Of a stretch of DNA of 64,000 nt, positions 42,490-54,574 are shown piece after piece (position 1 is the stretch's first letter; every line of letters starts with the position of its first letter). The position numbers and the translations under genes are program-made. The DNA comes from Ligula intestinalis (lineage: Eukaryota > Platyhelminthes > Cestoda > Diphyllobothriidea > Diphyllobothriidae), in contig JAYGXS010000004.1 of NCBI GenBank assembly GCA_036362985.1, positions 61,525,749 through 61,589,748 of the forward strand, read 5' to 3'. Under the pieces are notes generated by a model. The model was not told where the DNA came from, ran no database searches, and saw nothing but the letters and a program-made list of their open reading frames with translations.

Positions 42490-43078
42490 TCGGATCAGAT
42501 GGAACCGACAGTTCCCCCGTCGATTTCGACGATGGGCACCACGCGCTCCAACAAGCCGCAGCAAATGCTGAAGCAAGCCGCAACATACACAGAGGCAAGC
42601 TGGGCAAACAACACGAAAGCGACAGCAAGCAGGAACAACGCAGAAAACTGGCACGAGAGAAAACAGGAGTTTAGGCAGATTCGCGCAGTATCTACTCGCT
42701 CGCTCACCACTCCCACCTCCGTATCCGGTGTAAAGACAAAGTCAATAAGACCGGGGATGAGGGAGGGTGTAGATGGCTGGCGCGATAAACACTCAGCACG
42801 CGCACACTTGCATCGGCCATCTCGCTAGGTATGCTCCCAACTGCGCGGGAGCGCCATAAAGGCCACATTAAAAGGGAGCCATTGCAGCCTGACTCTCAGT
42901 CCTCCCTCTCCTCCCATACGCACACACAAACACTCGCGTACAGGAGGAGCAGCAACGTAGGGGGCCGAGTTTCCCCGTCAGTTGGCAGACCCTCCAAGCC
43001 ACAGCTTTTAGCGCACCGTGATAGATTCAGACGCATTCAGATTTATTATAGTGAGGGAAGAAACACGCCGAGGTGGAA
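42490..43078 (-). repeat. R900 dispersed repeat, copy 3 (inverted, 5' part missing)
   Basis: This is the reverse complement of 17035-17640. GTGGTGCCCATCGTCGAAAT, the (T)CTACACCCTCCCTCATCCCC block, TTAATGTGGCCTTTATGGCG and GGCTTGGAGGGTCTGCCAAC are all present on the minus strand. It is closer to copy 1 than to copy 2. The first ~250 bp of copies 1 and 2 are absent. Confidence 0.8.
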
Positions 43079-43542
43079 CCACAAAACACGACACACACAC
43101 ACACGCAGAGAGCGGGAAGCCTGTTGCGAGGGGGAGGGGGGTGCACAACGAGGCGCCAGTTGTTGGACGCCTCTAGTTTCGGGTTGCTATGGCCTGCCAA
43201 AATACCAGCGCGATGCGGCAGTAGCTTGGTACCTGGACGCAAATTGGCCTACTGGATGGACTGCGCCAATTCTCGCAGGCAAACAAGTCAATCATTTTCT
43301 GCACAAATAAGAACCCTGTATACGTCATTTTGGACCAAGTAGATTCATATATGCTTCAATATAAAAAAATATGGTAGAACACTGGACCTGGCGCAGTAGT
43401 GGCGACAATTGGCCAGTCTTGCATTCGAGGAAAAAAATCAATCCTTTAGACGTCAACGCAGGCAGGTTTTGTTAACTTAAAATGCGAGCCTACATTACGG
43501 CTTAGAATTCGTGTAGCATGCAGACATTTGCGGACAATCGAT

Positions 43543-43543
<1 letters not shown>

Positions 43544-43620
<77 letters not shown>
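43544..43620. repeat. (CT)n microsatellite
   Basis: About 38 CT/TC units with two single G interruptions (CG at about 43589 and 43620). It lies a few bases inside the left terminus of the foldback element, where the copy at 35.3 kb has only ACTCTTTCCCTAAG. The expansion is thus specific to this copy. Confidence 0.95.
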
Positions 43621-43623
<3 letters not shown>

Positions 43624-43808
43624 AATTGGCATTGAGTTAGGTTGAAATACTGATTATCGTGTAGTCTATTCTGAAGTTATATCAGTTATAGTAGCATGCT
43701 GACTTTGTAACGAGCGTCCTTTTGACCGCTAACAAAGCGCATTTACTGTAAAGAATGGCTATTTAAATAGCATGCATTTTTATCATTGATTTTGACTGCC
43801 TTTAGAAT

Positions 43809-44133
43809 AATTGTAAACTTGGTGTTTATTGTAATTTTATTATTTCAGAAACAAGAATATTTATATGCATCATTTTATCGTTGTTTTTCAGTACATTTTA
43901 ACTACTGTAAAAGTGACTGAATTGAGAGAACCCACTGAACATTAGTGCACCCGAACACCAAGGAAATCGTTCCATGCTACGTGTGATTCCATTGCTTTGC
44001 GTTATCAGCAGTGTTGTGATCAAATTGGATGTCAAGTTGAGAAAATACAGTGAAAAAAAACAATAAAATGATACTTGTAAATAAATTAACATTTATTTGA
44101 TAATTAAATTATGATACACACCAATTTTACGAC
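43809..44133. mobile_element. Nested MITE-like insertion with ~30-bp inverted ends
   Basis: The left end GTAAACTTGGTGTTTATTGT + AATTTTAT pairs with the complement of the right end, which reads GTAAAATTGGTGTGTATCAT + AATTTAAT. The insertion splits the foldback phrase GACTGCCTT ... TATATTTTATGGAAAAC, which is continuous in the copy at 7790-7825. No coding sequence is seen. The exact target duplication is unclear. Confidence 0.65.
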
Positions 44134-45229
44134 AAGGTAAATGCATATGCATTTTTGGGATACCTTGTATATTTTATGGAAAACATGTACGAAAAATTCC
44201 TCGCTTTTCATCGCTTGGTAGCAAATTACGCCTCCTTGAATCTTCAAACTTAAAGTAAGAGTACCTGTAGGTTTTAGAAACAAATTATTATTATGATATT
44301 TTTCGATTATGAGGTATTCATTCATAATACATCATATCCGTACGTTTATTAGTACTGCCTATATAGCATGCAGCATGATTTACATCTAATGCAAGATTTT
44401 ACGAGAACTATGTGACTTCTTCCTCAAACCGTAGGCAGAAACGTACTTTTCTTAAACGGGATGTACACAGTGTGCAGTTTGGAAACCACGAATTCAGGTA
44501 AAGCTGTCGTCAAGCTTCAAAATTATTCGACAATTTAGAAACCTTTTTTTAAACCGAAATATACCCTATATTTAAATTTAAAATGTAAGAAAAGCCTATT
44601 TTTTACCAAACGAGTGCAAGGAGGAATTTTTTCATGCATGTTTTCCATTAAATATGTTTTAATTTATTAGGGCAGTCAAAATCGGTGACAAAACTGCATC
44701 CTGTTTACGTAGCCATTTTTTACACTGCATCCTTTTTGTTAGCGGTCGGAAGGAAGCACGTTAAAAAGCTGGCATCCTATCAAGACTGAAATGACTTGAG
44801 AATAGGCTACACGATAATCAGTTCTTTGAACTTACGAAATGCCGACTAGCTGGTGAACATCAATCTTTCGCAAACGTCGGCATGTTGCACAAATTGCGAG
44901 TCGTACTGTAGAATCCAACTGAGGCTATATAGCGAGTTTCAAAACTAAAAAACAAATTTTATTTTGCAGTCGTAGGGTTCTATACTTGGACCATCGGCGT
45001 ATGGTGTGTCCTTTTAAGTTCCGTAATTGGTGTTCGCCCATTCTAGATTGAATAGATGTTTGTGTGTGGGATACGTGTGTTAGTTAACTGTTTTGCAAAT
45101 TCCCGAGATATCTTCGTCGGCCCGGGTAGCCGACGTCGAATATTTGTTGAATGCGGATTGTTAACTTCCCAAGGGACTAACTTGTTATAAAGTTTTATTC
45201 TGCAATCACTGTGCTTGAATTATTGTCTG

Positions 45230-45560
45230 TAAATGAACTTTATAGAGGCCCAACAAGACTACCAACAACGAAAGGAAGCACCTTCTGATTTCCTACCAAA
45301 GTTGCCCTTACAAACTCTCACTTATGGAAGTGTTCCATAACAGCTCAATATACGCTTGAATCAAATCTGCGCTCACAAAGAAAAATAACAAAACTCCCAT
45401 TCATAGATGTCTTCGTGAAGCAAAAGATTGATGGAGCATTGCATGCATCCACTTGCCGTGACTAAACTTGCAAAAGCGTAGCCTATTGTGAGAGAACAAT
45501 CAACTCGGCTTTCACAAGCGGAGTTTTGCGCATGGCCCACTTAATCGAGTGAAACCCTCA
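45230..45560 (+). pseudogene. Penelope-like element relic (RT C-terminal piece)
   Basis: A frame around 45350-45480 reads TLESNLRSQRKITKLPFIDV, then FVKQKIDGALHASTCRD. It corresponds to the LPFLDVLV-x-RK-DG-L-T-VYRK motif of Penelope-like elements, with VYRK lost. Stops are frequent on both sides, so this is an old fragment. Confidence 0.55.
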
Positions 45561-45660
45561 GCTCTCACAATGAAAGCTGTCAGGAAAAATTAAATTACCT
45601 ATTTCAGTTGTTTTATCTGATTGAGCACCGTGGGGTTTTGTATGTTGATTCATGCGAAAA

Positions 45661-47689
45661 GAAATAAACTAGGTAGTTGCAATCAAGCGATCAAACCAGC
45701 AGCTGGGCTAACCGTCCCTTAGAGCGAGAGTAAATTTGCGCGTACTGAACGAAACCTGAGTAAGGGCCAAGTGGAAGTAGAGCTAAGCCGATAGTCACTT
45801 AATCCTAACATCTTAAGGATATTTTTGTTTTTTAAGATAATAAACAAGCGTCTACAGTATGTCCTGTGAGGCTAAAGGTACTGTATCCTGCGATTAACAA
45901 AATGTTCTCTACAACGGTATCAAACAAAAATGTATATTCCGAATACTGGGTACGCCTTTCCTAGGGGCAACACTCGATAGGACAAAAGGAATATGGAGTC
46001 AAGTAATACAGGTGGACTTATTCTAAATTTCAGGGCAAGTAGTGGAAGGGTCAAATTTAGGGTTGGGATTAGGATTACTACTATACTTAGGGTACCAGAT
46101 TTGGACATGGGAATGGGCAGCCGTTCTGTAATTCGACGGAAGGTCATCTGCACTACCGGGAGGTTTCTTAGTCCCATGGCTTACCCAAAACGTGCATTTT
46201 TAGCGTTAACCTATCCGAAAAAGACACTGGAGTCTCCGCGATCATGCATGCGGATTATTCATTTATCAGTCGACACATCGAATTAGATGCTACATTCAAT
46301 AATTCAAAGAAGAATAGAAGAAACTGCTGTCCCTCCAAGGGTGATGGTGACCTAACGCAATTGACCAGATTTCGGAGCAAATTATGGATAAGTAGCGATT
46401 GTTCAGACACTTCAATAAAATTAACTGATTTGCGGATAAACCATTTGCCGGACGATGGCCTGCAGATCCGACATCAAATTTTTCCGTAATAAGGAGGGTT
46501 AATTCCCTACTTTAAAGACCCTTATACCTCTCTGAAAGCCAATTTTAATCGATACATCTGCATATGTGGATGCCGACAAAGACATGGGATCCGGAATGTT
46601 CGCTTCTGGCTTGCTGACAGTCATCAGCCAACCATGCCGAAACCCTTGTCCTACCAGTTGCGGTCAGGGATTTAAATTTAGTTTGGCAGTTCGAACATCG
46701 TTTTCAGTTAGGTCTATCGCGTGTATCACGACAGGGTGCTGCAGGGACGGTGATTTGCGATGGATTATAGATAAATTGATGAGCATACGTTTGCTTTTCA
46801 TAAATTCTTTTCAGGCCTGTACATTAATTTGATACAGAAATAAATAAATTATGCTGGTTGGTGGAAGGATGTAGCGTTATTGTCCCCAATTCAATCGCGC
46901 GCACTTTAGTATCTGTCTTGGTCGACGGTCCGCCTAGGTGGTGACATTTTGACCTCAATTGCCCCCACCGCCTCTGAAAACAATAACACTAAATCTTTCC
47001 CCCAACCAGCATAGTTTATTTATTTCAGTACCAGGTAAATGTACAGGCCTGAAGAAATGCTATCGAAAGCAAACGTATGCTCTCCAATTTATGTTTTGAT
47101 AAAACCACACATAAAAATGCATATAACATATGGAAACAAACATTTATAAAATATGTCTAACTATATATCACGGATGTTTCGCTGGTTGGCGGATTTCTAA
47201 GGAAAATGGCTCTTTTTATTTCTGGAAGATGCTTACTCCGTTGATTTGCCCAGTGGGGTTTGTACATGGGACGTTATTGGCGGATGGCTGCATCACGCAG
47301 TAAGTTAAATTCTTCGACGGTATACGATACGCATACTTGTGACAAGTATACAAGCAGTTTGCATAAATGCATAATTGCAAAAATGCTTACCTAACATGCT
47401 GGAATACATGAAGGATTTGTGCGGTAAAACTGTGTAGGAAATGATTATAAGAATGTGGGGAACTTAAGACAAAAAAATCGGATAAAAGCCTTTTTTTTCG
47501 AAGATTTTCACATTTCGGGAGGAGGGAGAGGTGCTGGAACGCAATCCCCGTGATCTAGGAAGGAGCACTCTATGTGCAAAGTTGGTGTAGAGCCAGTGGC
47601 AACGGCTTAAATAGTCATTCAGTCTTCATTTTCTTTGTCAGCATGCATATAGTATTAATCTCCATGGGACAACTCACGAGGGCTCTAGA
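45661..47689. other. No recognisable gene; contains a SINE-like copy
   Basis: Short open frames (45993-46286, 46244-46489, 46566-46832) without motifs. GGGTTGGGATTAGGATT-like words lie near 46060. The segment 46590-46690 shares GGAATGTTCGCTTCTGGCTT and GACAGTCATCAGCCAACCAT with the intronic SINE at 4870-4915. I see no gene. Confidence 0.45.
46590..46700 (-). repeat. SINE-like repeat, copy 3
   Basis: This shares the block GGAATGTTC...GGCTTGCTGACAGTCATC and AGCCAACCATGCC with the intronic copy at 4870-4915. A GGTTCGAA-like B box is not present, so only the 3' part may be here. Confidence 0.4.
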
Positions 47690-47969
47690 TGGAGACCCAT
47701 GACGAGCACTGTCCATGATCTGATCAATGTGAGACCGTTTCCGTCCTTCGCTCGTGTTGCAGCCATTCCACCGCATGGAGAGCTGGGCTCTCAAAGACCA
47801 ACTTGCAATTCCATAGCCGACCGCTACAGCTGCACTGCCAACCGTCTTCCAGACCCTGCCACATCAATGCTGTTCACCCTCCAGGTAATTTTTCTCACGA
47901 GCGTACGAAGTGCCTACAGTTGAACATTATTCTCTGCAAAACAGACTTTACCATTTAGCCCTGCTGAGG

Positions 47970-48238
47970 ATTCGATCTGTTAGGGGCAGGCCTAACGACC
48001 GTTATCACGCTATCCTGATTACTCGTTCCGTGGTGAATTATCGATCGGTACAAACTGCGCGAGTGATGAGATCGATCAAACCGCCGGCCGTGATTAGTGT
48101 TTTGCCTTATCACTCTGTTCATTCCGAAAGCCACGCGGCATCTTATCGCTCTTTTTGGGGCCAGAATCTGATTGGTTCAATCTGTTCGCTCTGCTTGCCA
48201 TAAGTACGCTGTATTAGGTATGCTAAAAGACTTATAAC
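47970..48238 (+). repeat. LTR-like dispersed repeat, copy A
   Basis: This is about 80% similar to the reverse complement of 54575-54845. Shared blocks: CAGGCCTAACGACC, GTTATC, CCTGATTACTCG, TATCGATCGGTACAA, GTGATTAGTGTT, GCCTTATCACTCTGTTCA, GGGGCCAGAATCTGATTGG, and TACGCTGTATTA. It is non-coding, and size and composition resemble a solo LTR, but no TG...CA boundary with a target duplication is convincing. Confidence 0.6.
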
Positions 48239-49690
48239 TTATCTGCCACTCTTTTTGTTTTCTACCTTGTGAAATTCACACGGAGCGTAATTAGACGGTG
48301 ATATCTCGGCTTTGGGACAACATTTACAGCACGATCATGCAGGCAGGAGCGCCCATAGGTGTGGCCCGAATACCGCGCAGGAGGTATCCATTACGCCAGC
48401 GTGGCCACCGGGTTGAGGTCTCACAGACCTTCAAGTGGCGCTTGGAAGTCAGCAAAAGACCGGTAATAAATGGAGAAGGGGGGACTGCGGGGCCTTTTTA
48501 GGTTAACTTTTACCCTCTCCTAGTCTCTATGATCAAGAGTTCGCGGAACCGCTCCAGCAGAGTGCTGTAGCGCATGTGGCCTCTTTATCTACGTATCTAA
48601 CAGAACTCCGGTTTGCCCAACTTTCCATCATCTGTTACTTCTTTGCCTCTTCCCTTGGCACATTTCGATCCCTCGCTTCTCAAAATCGCCTCCCCCAGGG
48701 AACCCCACGCATGCCTACCGCATGCATCCATCCGTCGCTTCTGAACTCTTGTACACTTTCCCTCTCTTTTTTCCACTTCAATACCCTCTGAGTGTCCCCT
48801 TCCCCCACCTCATTTTTCCACACAACAGACTTCCCACATTACGCTTGTGGTTTCGTTCTCACGAAGAGGCGGACCAGATCAGATCGTCAAAACCATAAGG
48901 GCCGTGAAGTACCTGACTCATGCATGAAAAGCCAAAGTGTCATGTGTGGTCCACTGGGGCTGCGTTAGGACAAGTGCGTATGCACCTGGCGTCAACTAGG
49001 TTGGCTGTTAGCGAGTATGCGAATGGCCATCCGCCAGCTAAAGAAAGAAGGGATATTTCCCCTGCTACGGTCTCCTTCCTCGATACAGTTATTTCACGAA
49101 CCGCTTCTGAACTATTATGCATGAGATTATTTTCGCTTTTGTGCGTGTGTGTGTGTAATTGTGATGAAAGTACTACTTAAGTAGGGGCGTAATTATAAGC
49201 ATCTTGCAGCTTTATCCCAGAATATTTCCATGATGTCAAGATGCCGAATTTAAAAGGAGCTTCTCTTAACCAGCCTGCAAAAACTACACCTGGTAAAAAA
49301 GGTAATGCCCTATGTATTGCGCGTTTTTCTCATCGATTCACGATTATCTTCTAAATTCCAATATATTTTATAGAAAACGTGCACGAAACTACTAAATGTT
49401 GATGGTTATTCAGTAGCCAATGGCGTCGTCTTCAAATTGCATACCTGACAAAAGGGGTATTTTGGACGTAAAAACTGTTCAATTGCCGAATAATTTTGAA
49501 CTTGATCTGAAACTAAACTTGCATTCGGGGTTTCCATTTATTGAGAATTACAAATTTCTCTCCGTTATGAAGAAGAATTCACATGGTGTTCATAACAGTT
49601 CACAATTAATATGGACCCTAATGTATACTTAATAGGCAATATTAATAAGCGGACAGATACGATGCTTTATTAATGAACACTTTATGGTCT
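48239..49690. other. No recognisable gene
   Basis: A C/T-rich stretch at 48600-48830 and short open frames (48298-48501, 48920-49180, 49420-49632) without recognisable domains. A short GT run lies near 49142-49156. Confidence 0.45.
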
Positions 49691-49870
49691 TACAAAATTC
49701 TCATAATTAGAAAGGTTTTTAAAACCGGAAAATACCCTGCCTCCAAGTATCGACTTTAAAGAAGACGTAATTTATTACCAAACGAGCACTGTAAAAACAT
49801 ATTTGCGTGCACATAATCTCTAAAGAAATATAGGGATTTACATGGGCGTTGAAAATAAAGGAAGGAAATT

Positions 49871-50243
49871 GTTACGGAGGCGGGATCCCCCATGCACTCA
49901 CGCCAGTCGGCTAAAAGGACAGACCAGCTTAGTCCTGCCCACAATCGGGCCGCCCGAAGTACGTCAGAAATCCAGACGTAGTGGTCATAGTCGAGATCAT
50001 TCTAGAATGTCTACGTGCAGCCTATGCGCTAGGACTATTCTGGAAAGACCGGAGCCATCTAAATATGCTGGGGCGGACAAGCTAAAGGAAGCGGCAGACA
50101 TGGACGACGACAACGACGACTCAACAGATCCAGCACACCACACAGTCTTTGTGTACTGTTGAATACAGCCATTGCCTATCAGAACCGCTCTCTTGACTTC
50201 TTCTGCCTATTAGTCGGGTCAGAATAAACCGAGCTATAATAGA
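49871..50243. mobile_element. Insertion of unknown type in unit 1 of the dimer
   Basis: This sequence is absent from the matching place in unit 2, where AAATAAACTGGGGAAATCAT runs straight into ATTACTAAAGTAGTCATT. It is GC-richer than its surroundings and contains a 107-codon frame with an acidic run (MDDDNDDS) but no known motif. No inverted ends or clear target duplication are visible. Confidence 0.5.
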
Positions 50244-50685
50244 AATAACATTGCTTAAGTAGTCATTTTTACCTAGCGTAGTTGTGACAGGTAGCCGAAC
50301 GGAAGCTCGTTTAAAAGCCAGCATGCTGGTGCGGATAAAGTACTTTGAGATTATGCTGCACGATTATTAATCTGACAATCCCACTCGAGTTGGGTTTTTT
50401 TCGAACCGAAAACATATTTTAGCATTTCGGTTGGCACTAAATGCGTTAGCGTACCTACTGTGTGCATGGGAGGGGTGACTGTCGGGCTTTCTGACATCCC
50501 ATGAGTCAGTTCCATTGACTCCTACCCTTCTGTGGCCGCTATATGGTGCTCCCACGATTTCGAGATCCCAGACTTCGCCCACCCTGACTAGAACCTAAAG
50601 ATACCCTTCCTTCAAGCATCGAATTTGAAGAAGGTGTAATTTGTTACCAAATGCGTACAAGAAAAACATATTTTTGTGTACTCTA

Positions 50686-51214
50686 CAGTAGTCGTCGGCT
50701 ATTAAGCCCAGCTCGGCCCAGACCAAATTGGGCTTAATAAGCGGCGGGTGCAATAACCAGAGAGTCCTGGTTCTTGATTAGCAAACGCAAGATAGGCACT
50801 ATACATTACATACGTACTGTATTATGTGTAGAGCTTGGCTATGTGCAAGAAAAGAATGCTGTTTGTTTGTATTTTACGTAGAAACAAAAGCAAAAAAAAT
50901 GATTTGCGACGCGTTTAAAAAATGCGGTCTAGTGTCATTTGTTTTGGAGAAAATTTCACTCGCAAGTGCCCTTTGATGTCCTTCGCCAGGCACCGGAAAT
51001 CGTCAAATTTTGTGAAATCTGCTGCCTGTAGACCGCGTTGCGCACGCAGAGAGACGAGGATCTCACTCTATCCTGTTGGCAAATTGGGCTTTGTAGCCGG
51101 CGACTGGGCTGATTAGCCGGCGGATTTAGCTATTTTAAATTCCGTCCCAAGCTGAGTTGGGCTTAATACGCGGCTGGGCCTATTAACCGTGGGCTTAATG
51201 ACCGGCGACTACAG
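50686..51214. mobile_element. Tc1/mariner-type MITE (529 bp) with TA target duplication
   Basis: The left end CAGTAGTCGTCGGCTATTAA + GCCCA and the complement of the right end CTGTAGTCGCCGGTCATTAA + GCCCA form inverted repeats, with TA on each side (50684-50685 and 51215-51216). The related, uninterrupted sequence in unit 1 (near 49806-49820) shows the empty site. Inside, GGGCTTAAT and GCCCA words recur near both ends (subterminal repeats). No transposase is encoded, so movement would need one in trans. Confidence 0.85.
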
Positions 51215-51600
51215 TATCTCTAAAACAATATATGCATTTATACAGGTGTCGTAAATAAACTGGGGAAATCATATTACTAAAGTAGTCATTATACCTAGTG
51301 TAGTAACGACAGGTATCCGAACAGAAAAGCTCTTAAAAGCTGACGTGACTGAAATAGTCTGGTATTATGCTGTGCGATAATTAAGCCGACAATTCTACTC
51401 GAATTCTCTTTCGAACCGAAAACACACTTCAGCATTTTGGTTGACGCTTAACGCGGTAGCGCACCTACTGTGTGCGTGGGTTGGGTAACTCGCTGGCTGA
51501 TACCCTGTGAGTTGGACTAATTGGCTCCCTCATGCTGTGGCGCTCCCACGCTTTCGAGATCGCAGACCTCGCCCGCCCTGACTGAATCCCCCGGTAGACA

Positions 51601-54574
51601 GGAATCCTGGGAATATAGGTAGGCCGTGGTATTCGTGCGCGCGCGGCGAGGCGGGGGTTTCGATGCGCCAGTAACGACGCCCACGCACTAGCCTCGCCTG
51701 TTTGACCTTGACTTGCCATCAGCCAGGCGGTGGCGGCAGAAGATGTTAGCGGCAAAGTAGCGCGTCAAATGCAGCACAGGTCTACTTAATCATTTTACCA
51801 AAAACATGAACGTGCAAGCTCTGGGCCCCACTCCGCAGAAGGCATGTCGAACCTGGCTCGGCGCGCACGTGACGGTCCAATTACTTGTGCGGCGTAAAAA
51901 CACTGAGATTGGGGTGTCAACAGGCGGCACGGATCAGCGGCTTCACTTTCGGCAAAAAATGGTACCGGCCGGTTTCCGAAAAGAAGCTTTTCAAAATTGT
52001 GGCCGGAAAAAGTTTTCTGGTTGTTTTTATTTTCAAACAAACAGGAAATAATATATTTAGCTTCAAAAGGTCTGCCGATAGATGTGAGTTTTTGAGCCTG
52101 ACGGTAACGTTCTGAAACCTTTGGTCGGCATTGCTTGGCCACTATATTTTCAGTTTTTTATAACCGTGTCGCTTAAAGGTATAAAATAGCATCAAGCATA
52201 AAAACACGCGGCAAAACTGGCATTTAGGTCTAATCCTGGTTTTGGTCGCAGATCAGCACGCGAAAGCCCATCATTCTGTGATAGAGAACCGTGTGTAATA
52301 AAGAGTATACAGCCTGGAACTACAGAGAGCAGGAAATATAAATAAAAGATAAAGGTTATAAAAGTGGAAAAATCAGGAAAAATTATTCATATAATTTAAT
52401 GTCTGTCAACAAAGAGGCGCGCCATAATTAAAATATGCGATTAAGCAAATAATATGGAATGATCAGATTACAAAGTAACTTACTAAAACTCAAGTCAACT
52501 TAGTAAAAAACGTAATCTAAAGAAAGCTAAATTCACAAAAATTATCGAAAACTAAAATAAAAATTGTGAACAAAATAATGAGCTGAAGACTAAACTGCAA
52601 ACTGACCTTAAATGTAAGCAAGTTCAAGAAACCAAAAAATAAACCAATGTAAAGTTTTTGCGCATATAAATTGAAGGTAAGAGCAACAGCACCTTATTTG
52701 TGCCCACTCATGTACCCCTAATCCCTGCATTTTTTCCTACGATGATTGTAGTTATAAGGTCTTATGGATGGAGAATTAGGACATGCAGTGGAATATACTT
52801 TAATAAATGCTAAATGCATATTTATTTTACTGTATTTAGAAGTGTTATTGATTTATATCTGTAGATTTTCCTAATCTGCATTATCGTTTAACTTATTGCG
52901 GAAAATCCCGGTTATCAACTTGCAGGTTTCTTGAATTTCCCAAAAAATTGAAATGTTGGTTAGGCGGTCGTCTACTTCAACTTACCTGAGGTCCAACATA
53001 CCGTCCTGCAGTTAGATTAGTATAGGCCGCGCACACGTTTAATTTACATGCAGAACAACTTACTCCCAGCGGCTGCGGGAAGCAACTTCGACTACATTTT
53101 TTCACTTTACACTTTCTTCAAACATTTCCTTCTCTGCCTATCCTATTTCTTCACCCCTAAAACCCCATTTAACTACCGTTTTTGCAGGACAAAATTCTGG
53201 GACTAGGGGGTATATGAGAGGGCCTACATAAGTTTTATTTAGCCGAAGGTAAGCTGAGCCCCAGCAAATGTGAAGTAGAAGACCTCCTATCCACCAAAGT
53301 TTTGAAGGAATCTTAAAAGACCCAATAAACTATTAGGTAAACGTAAAGAAAAATGTCAGGAATTCATCATCAGGCCTATACAATTGCATCGAAAATGAGG
53401 TTGTGAGAGGTTAGTAGAGTTTATAAATGTCTTTTGGTTAATAGTCGTCGTTTTCTCACTGCCTGAATGGAGATGTCATTGAGATTTGAGAAGGAAGGAA
53501 GTAGGTTAGGCTGTGAACAATGTTCATTCCCAGCTGAAATGTCGTAAGACTGAGCCATAGCTTCGCCCCGTTAAGCATATAAAGACAGAATATGGAGTCC
53601 CCGACATGGACTCGGAGCATCACAGACTTGACACCGTCCTGACACACAGAGTTTTTGATGAGATACATTTAAAATGCCTATAATCTGCTGTGATGATGAT
53701 ATTGCCTAATCGATGGACGGCACAGACTATAGAAATGTTATATACATTACTAGAAAAACTTGTGCCATAGGTAGTTTGTAACTAGTTTTTGAAGAAAATG
53801 CCATTGCTAAGTAACCGACCTGGTCCTTAAATCGAATACATTAAGATTGCGCTTCATGTTCATTTAAGTCGGTCTGACATATATATTTATGATGACCCTG
53901 TTCCACAACTCTGCCAGCGAAAACTCACGCAGTTCTGATTGTCACTACGTCCTAGCAGACATTGCACTGCAAACACACTTTGGGACCCAGTGGGTGTACC
54001 GCTCTAGCTGCACACGTACAAACGGCTGAGAGAAGGGTGTAGAATTTCATTACTGATCATCTAATTTGGTCACACAAAGTCCCAAATAAAACCCTAGTGC
54101 ACAGAATGGAAGCGTAACTTCTTCGGTCTTTGGTAAGGACTAAATATGCTGGTTTCGCACAATTTTCCTACTTCGCGCTTTTTTGTTCATCTGGGTGAAT
54201 GTCCTCTCATAACAGCCAACGTTTTCTTGCAACTACGTGTCTTCTGTCTTCGCTGGTTCATGTTGTCAAGTCTTTATGAATTGCGCGCTCACCTACCTCA
54301 GTTCTTTCTAGCCAATAACGACAGTCATTTTTCCCTACTCGATTGCAGCCTGCCGGATGTGAACCCATCGATTAATCAACCTAGCTGCAGCAGTTTCTGA
54401 ATTTTTCTCAGAGCAGGTTGCATTCTATTGCAATCGATACTAGAGAGTTTTTCCTATCTCATGAGTCTGAATGTGTTGTAATGTTGTCAAAATCCCAGCT
54501 GTCGCCGCCTAATTACGCCTTGATTAAACCCCCAAGGAAGAAAACAGTAAGGAGGGGCACAAAATCAGAAGCCT
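51601..54574. other. No recognisable gene; largely AT-rich
   Basis: Low-complexity AT-rich sequence at 52140-52700 and short open frames (51795-52142 minus, 53456-53668 minus, 54146-54400 plus) without motifs. I see no matched repeat copies. Confidence 0.45.

Larger units (their letters stand above)
43505..44905. mobile_element. Foldback element with a nested MITE and CT microsatellite
   Basis: The right end (ATCAATCTTTCGCAAACGTC, GGCATGTTGCACAAATT) matches the terminus of the 35.27-36.11 kb element, and the left end begins near GTGTAGCATGCAGACATTTG. Left-arm blocks (ATCGTGTAGTCTATTCTGAA, ATCATTGATTTTGACTGCC) pair with right-arm blocks (TTGAGAATAGGCTACACGAT, GGGCAGTCAAAATCGGTGAC). The left arm is interrupted after GACTGCC by about 330 bp with its own inverted ends. 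Confidence 0.78.
49700..51600 (+). repeat. Tandem dimer of a ~0.5-kb repeat unit, each with its own insertion
   Basis: Unit 1 (about 49716-50595) and unit 2 (about 50596-51600) share the start (AATACCCTGCCTCCAAGTAT against GATACCCTTCCTTCAAGCAT, then GTAATTTATTACCAAACG). They also share the middle (AATCTCTAAAGAAATATA against TATCTCTAAAACAATATA) and the end (AGTAGTCATTTTTACCTAGC against AGTAGTCATTATACCTAGTG, CGAACCGAAAACA, GCACCTACTGTGTGCGTGGG, and TTTCGAGATC). Unit 1 carries an extra ~370 bp at about 49871-50243 and unit 2 an extra 529 bp at 50686-51214. Without these inserts each unit is about 480-510 bp. Confidence 0.8.
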
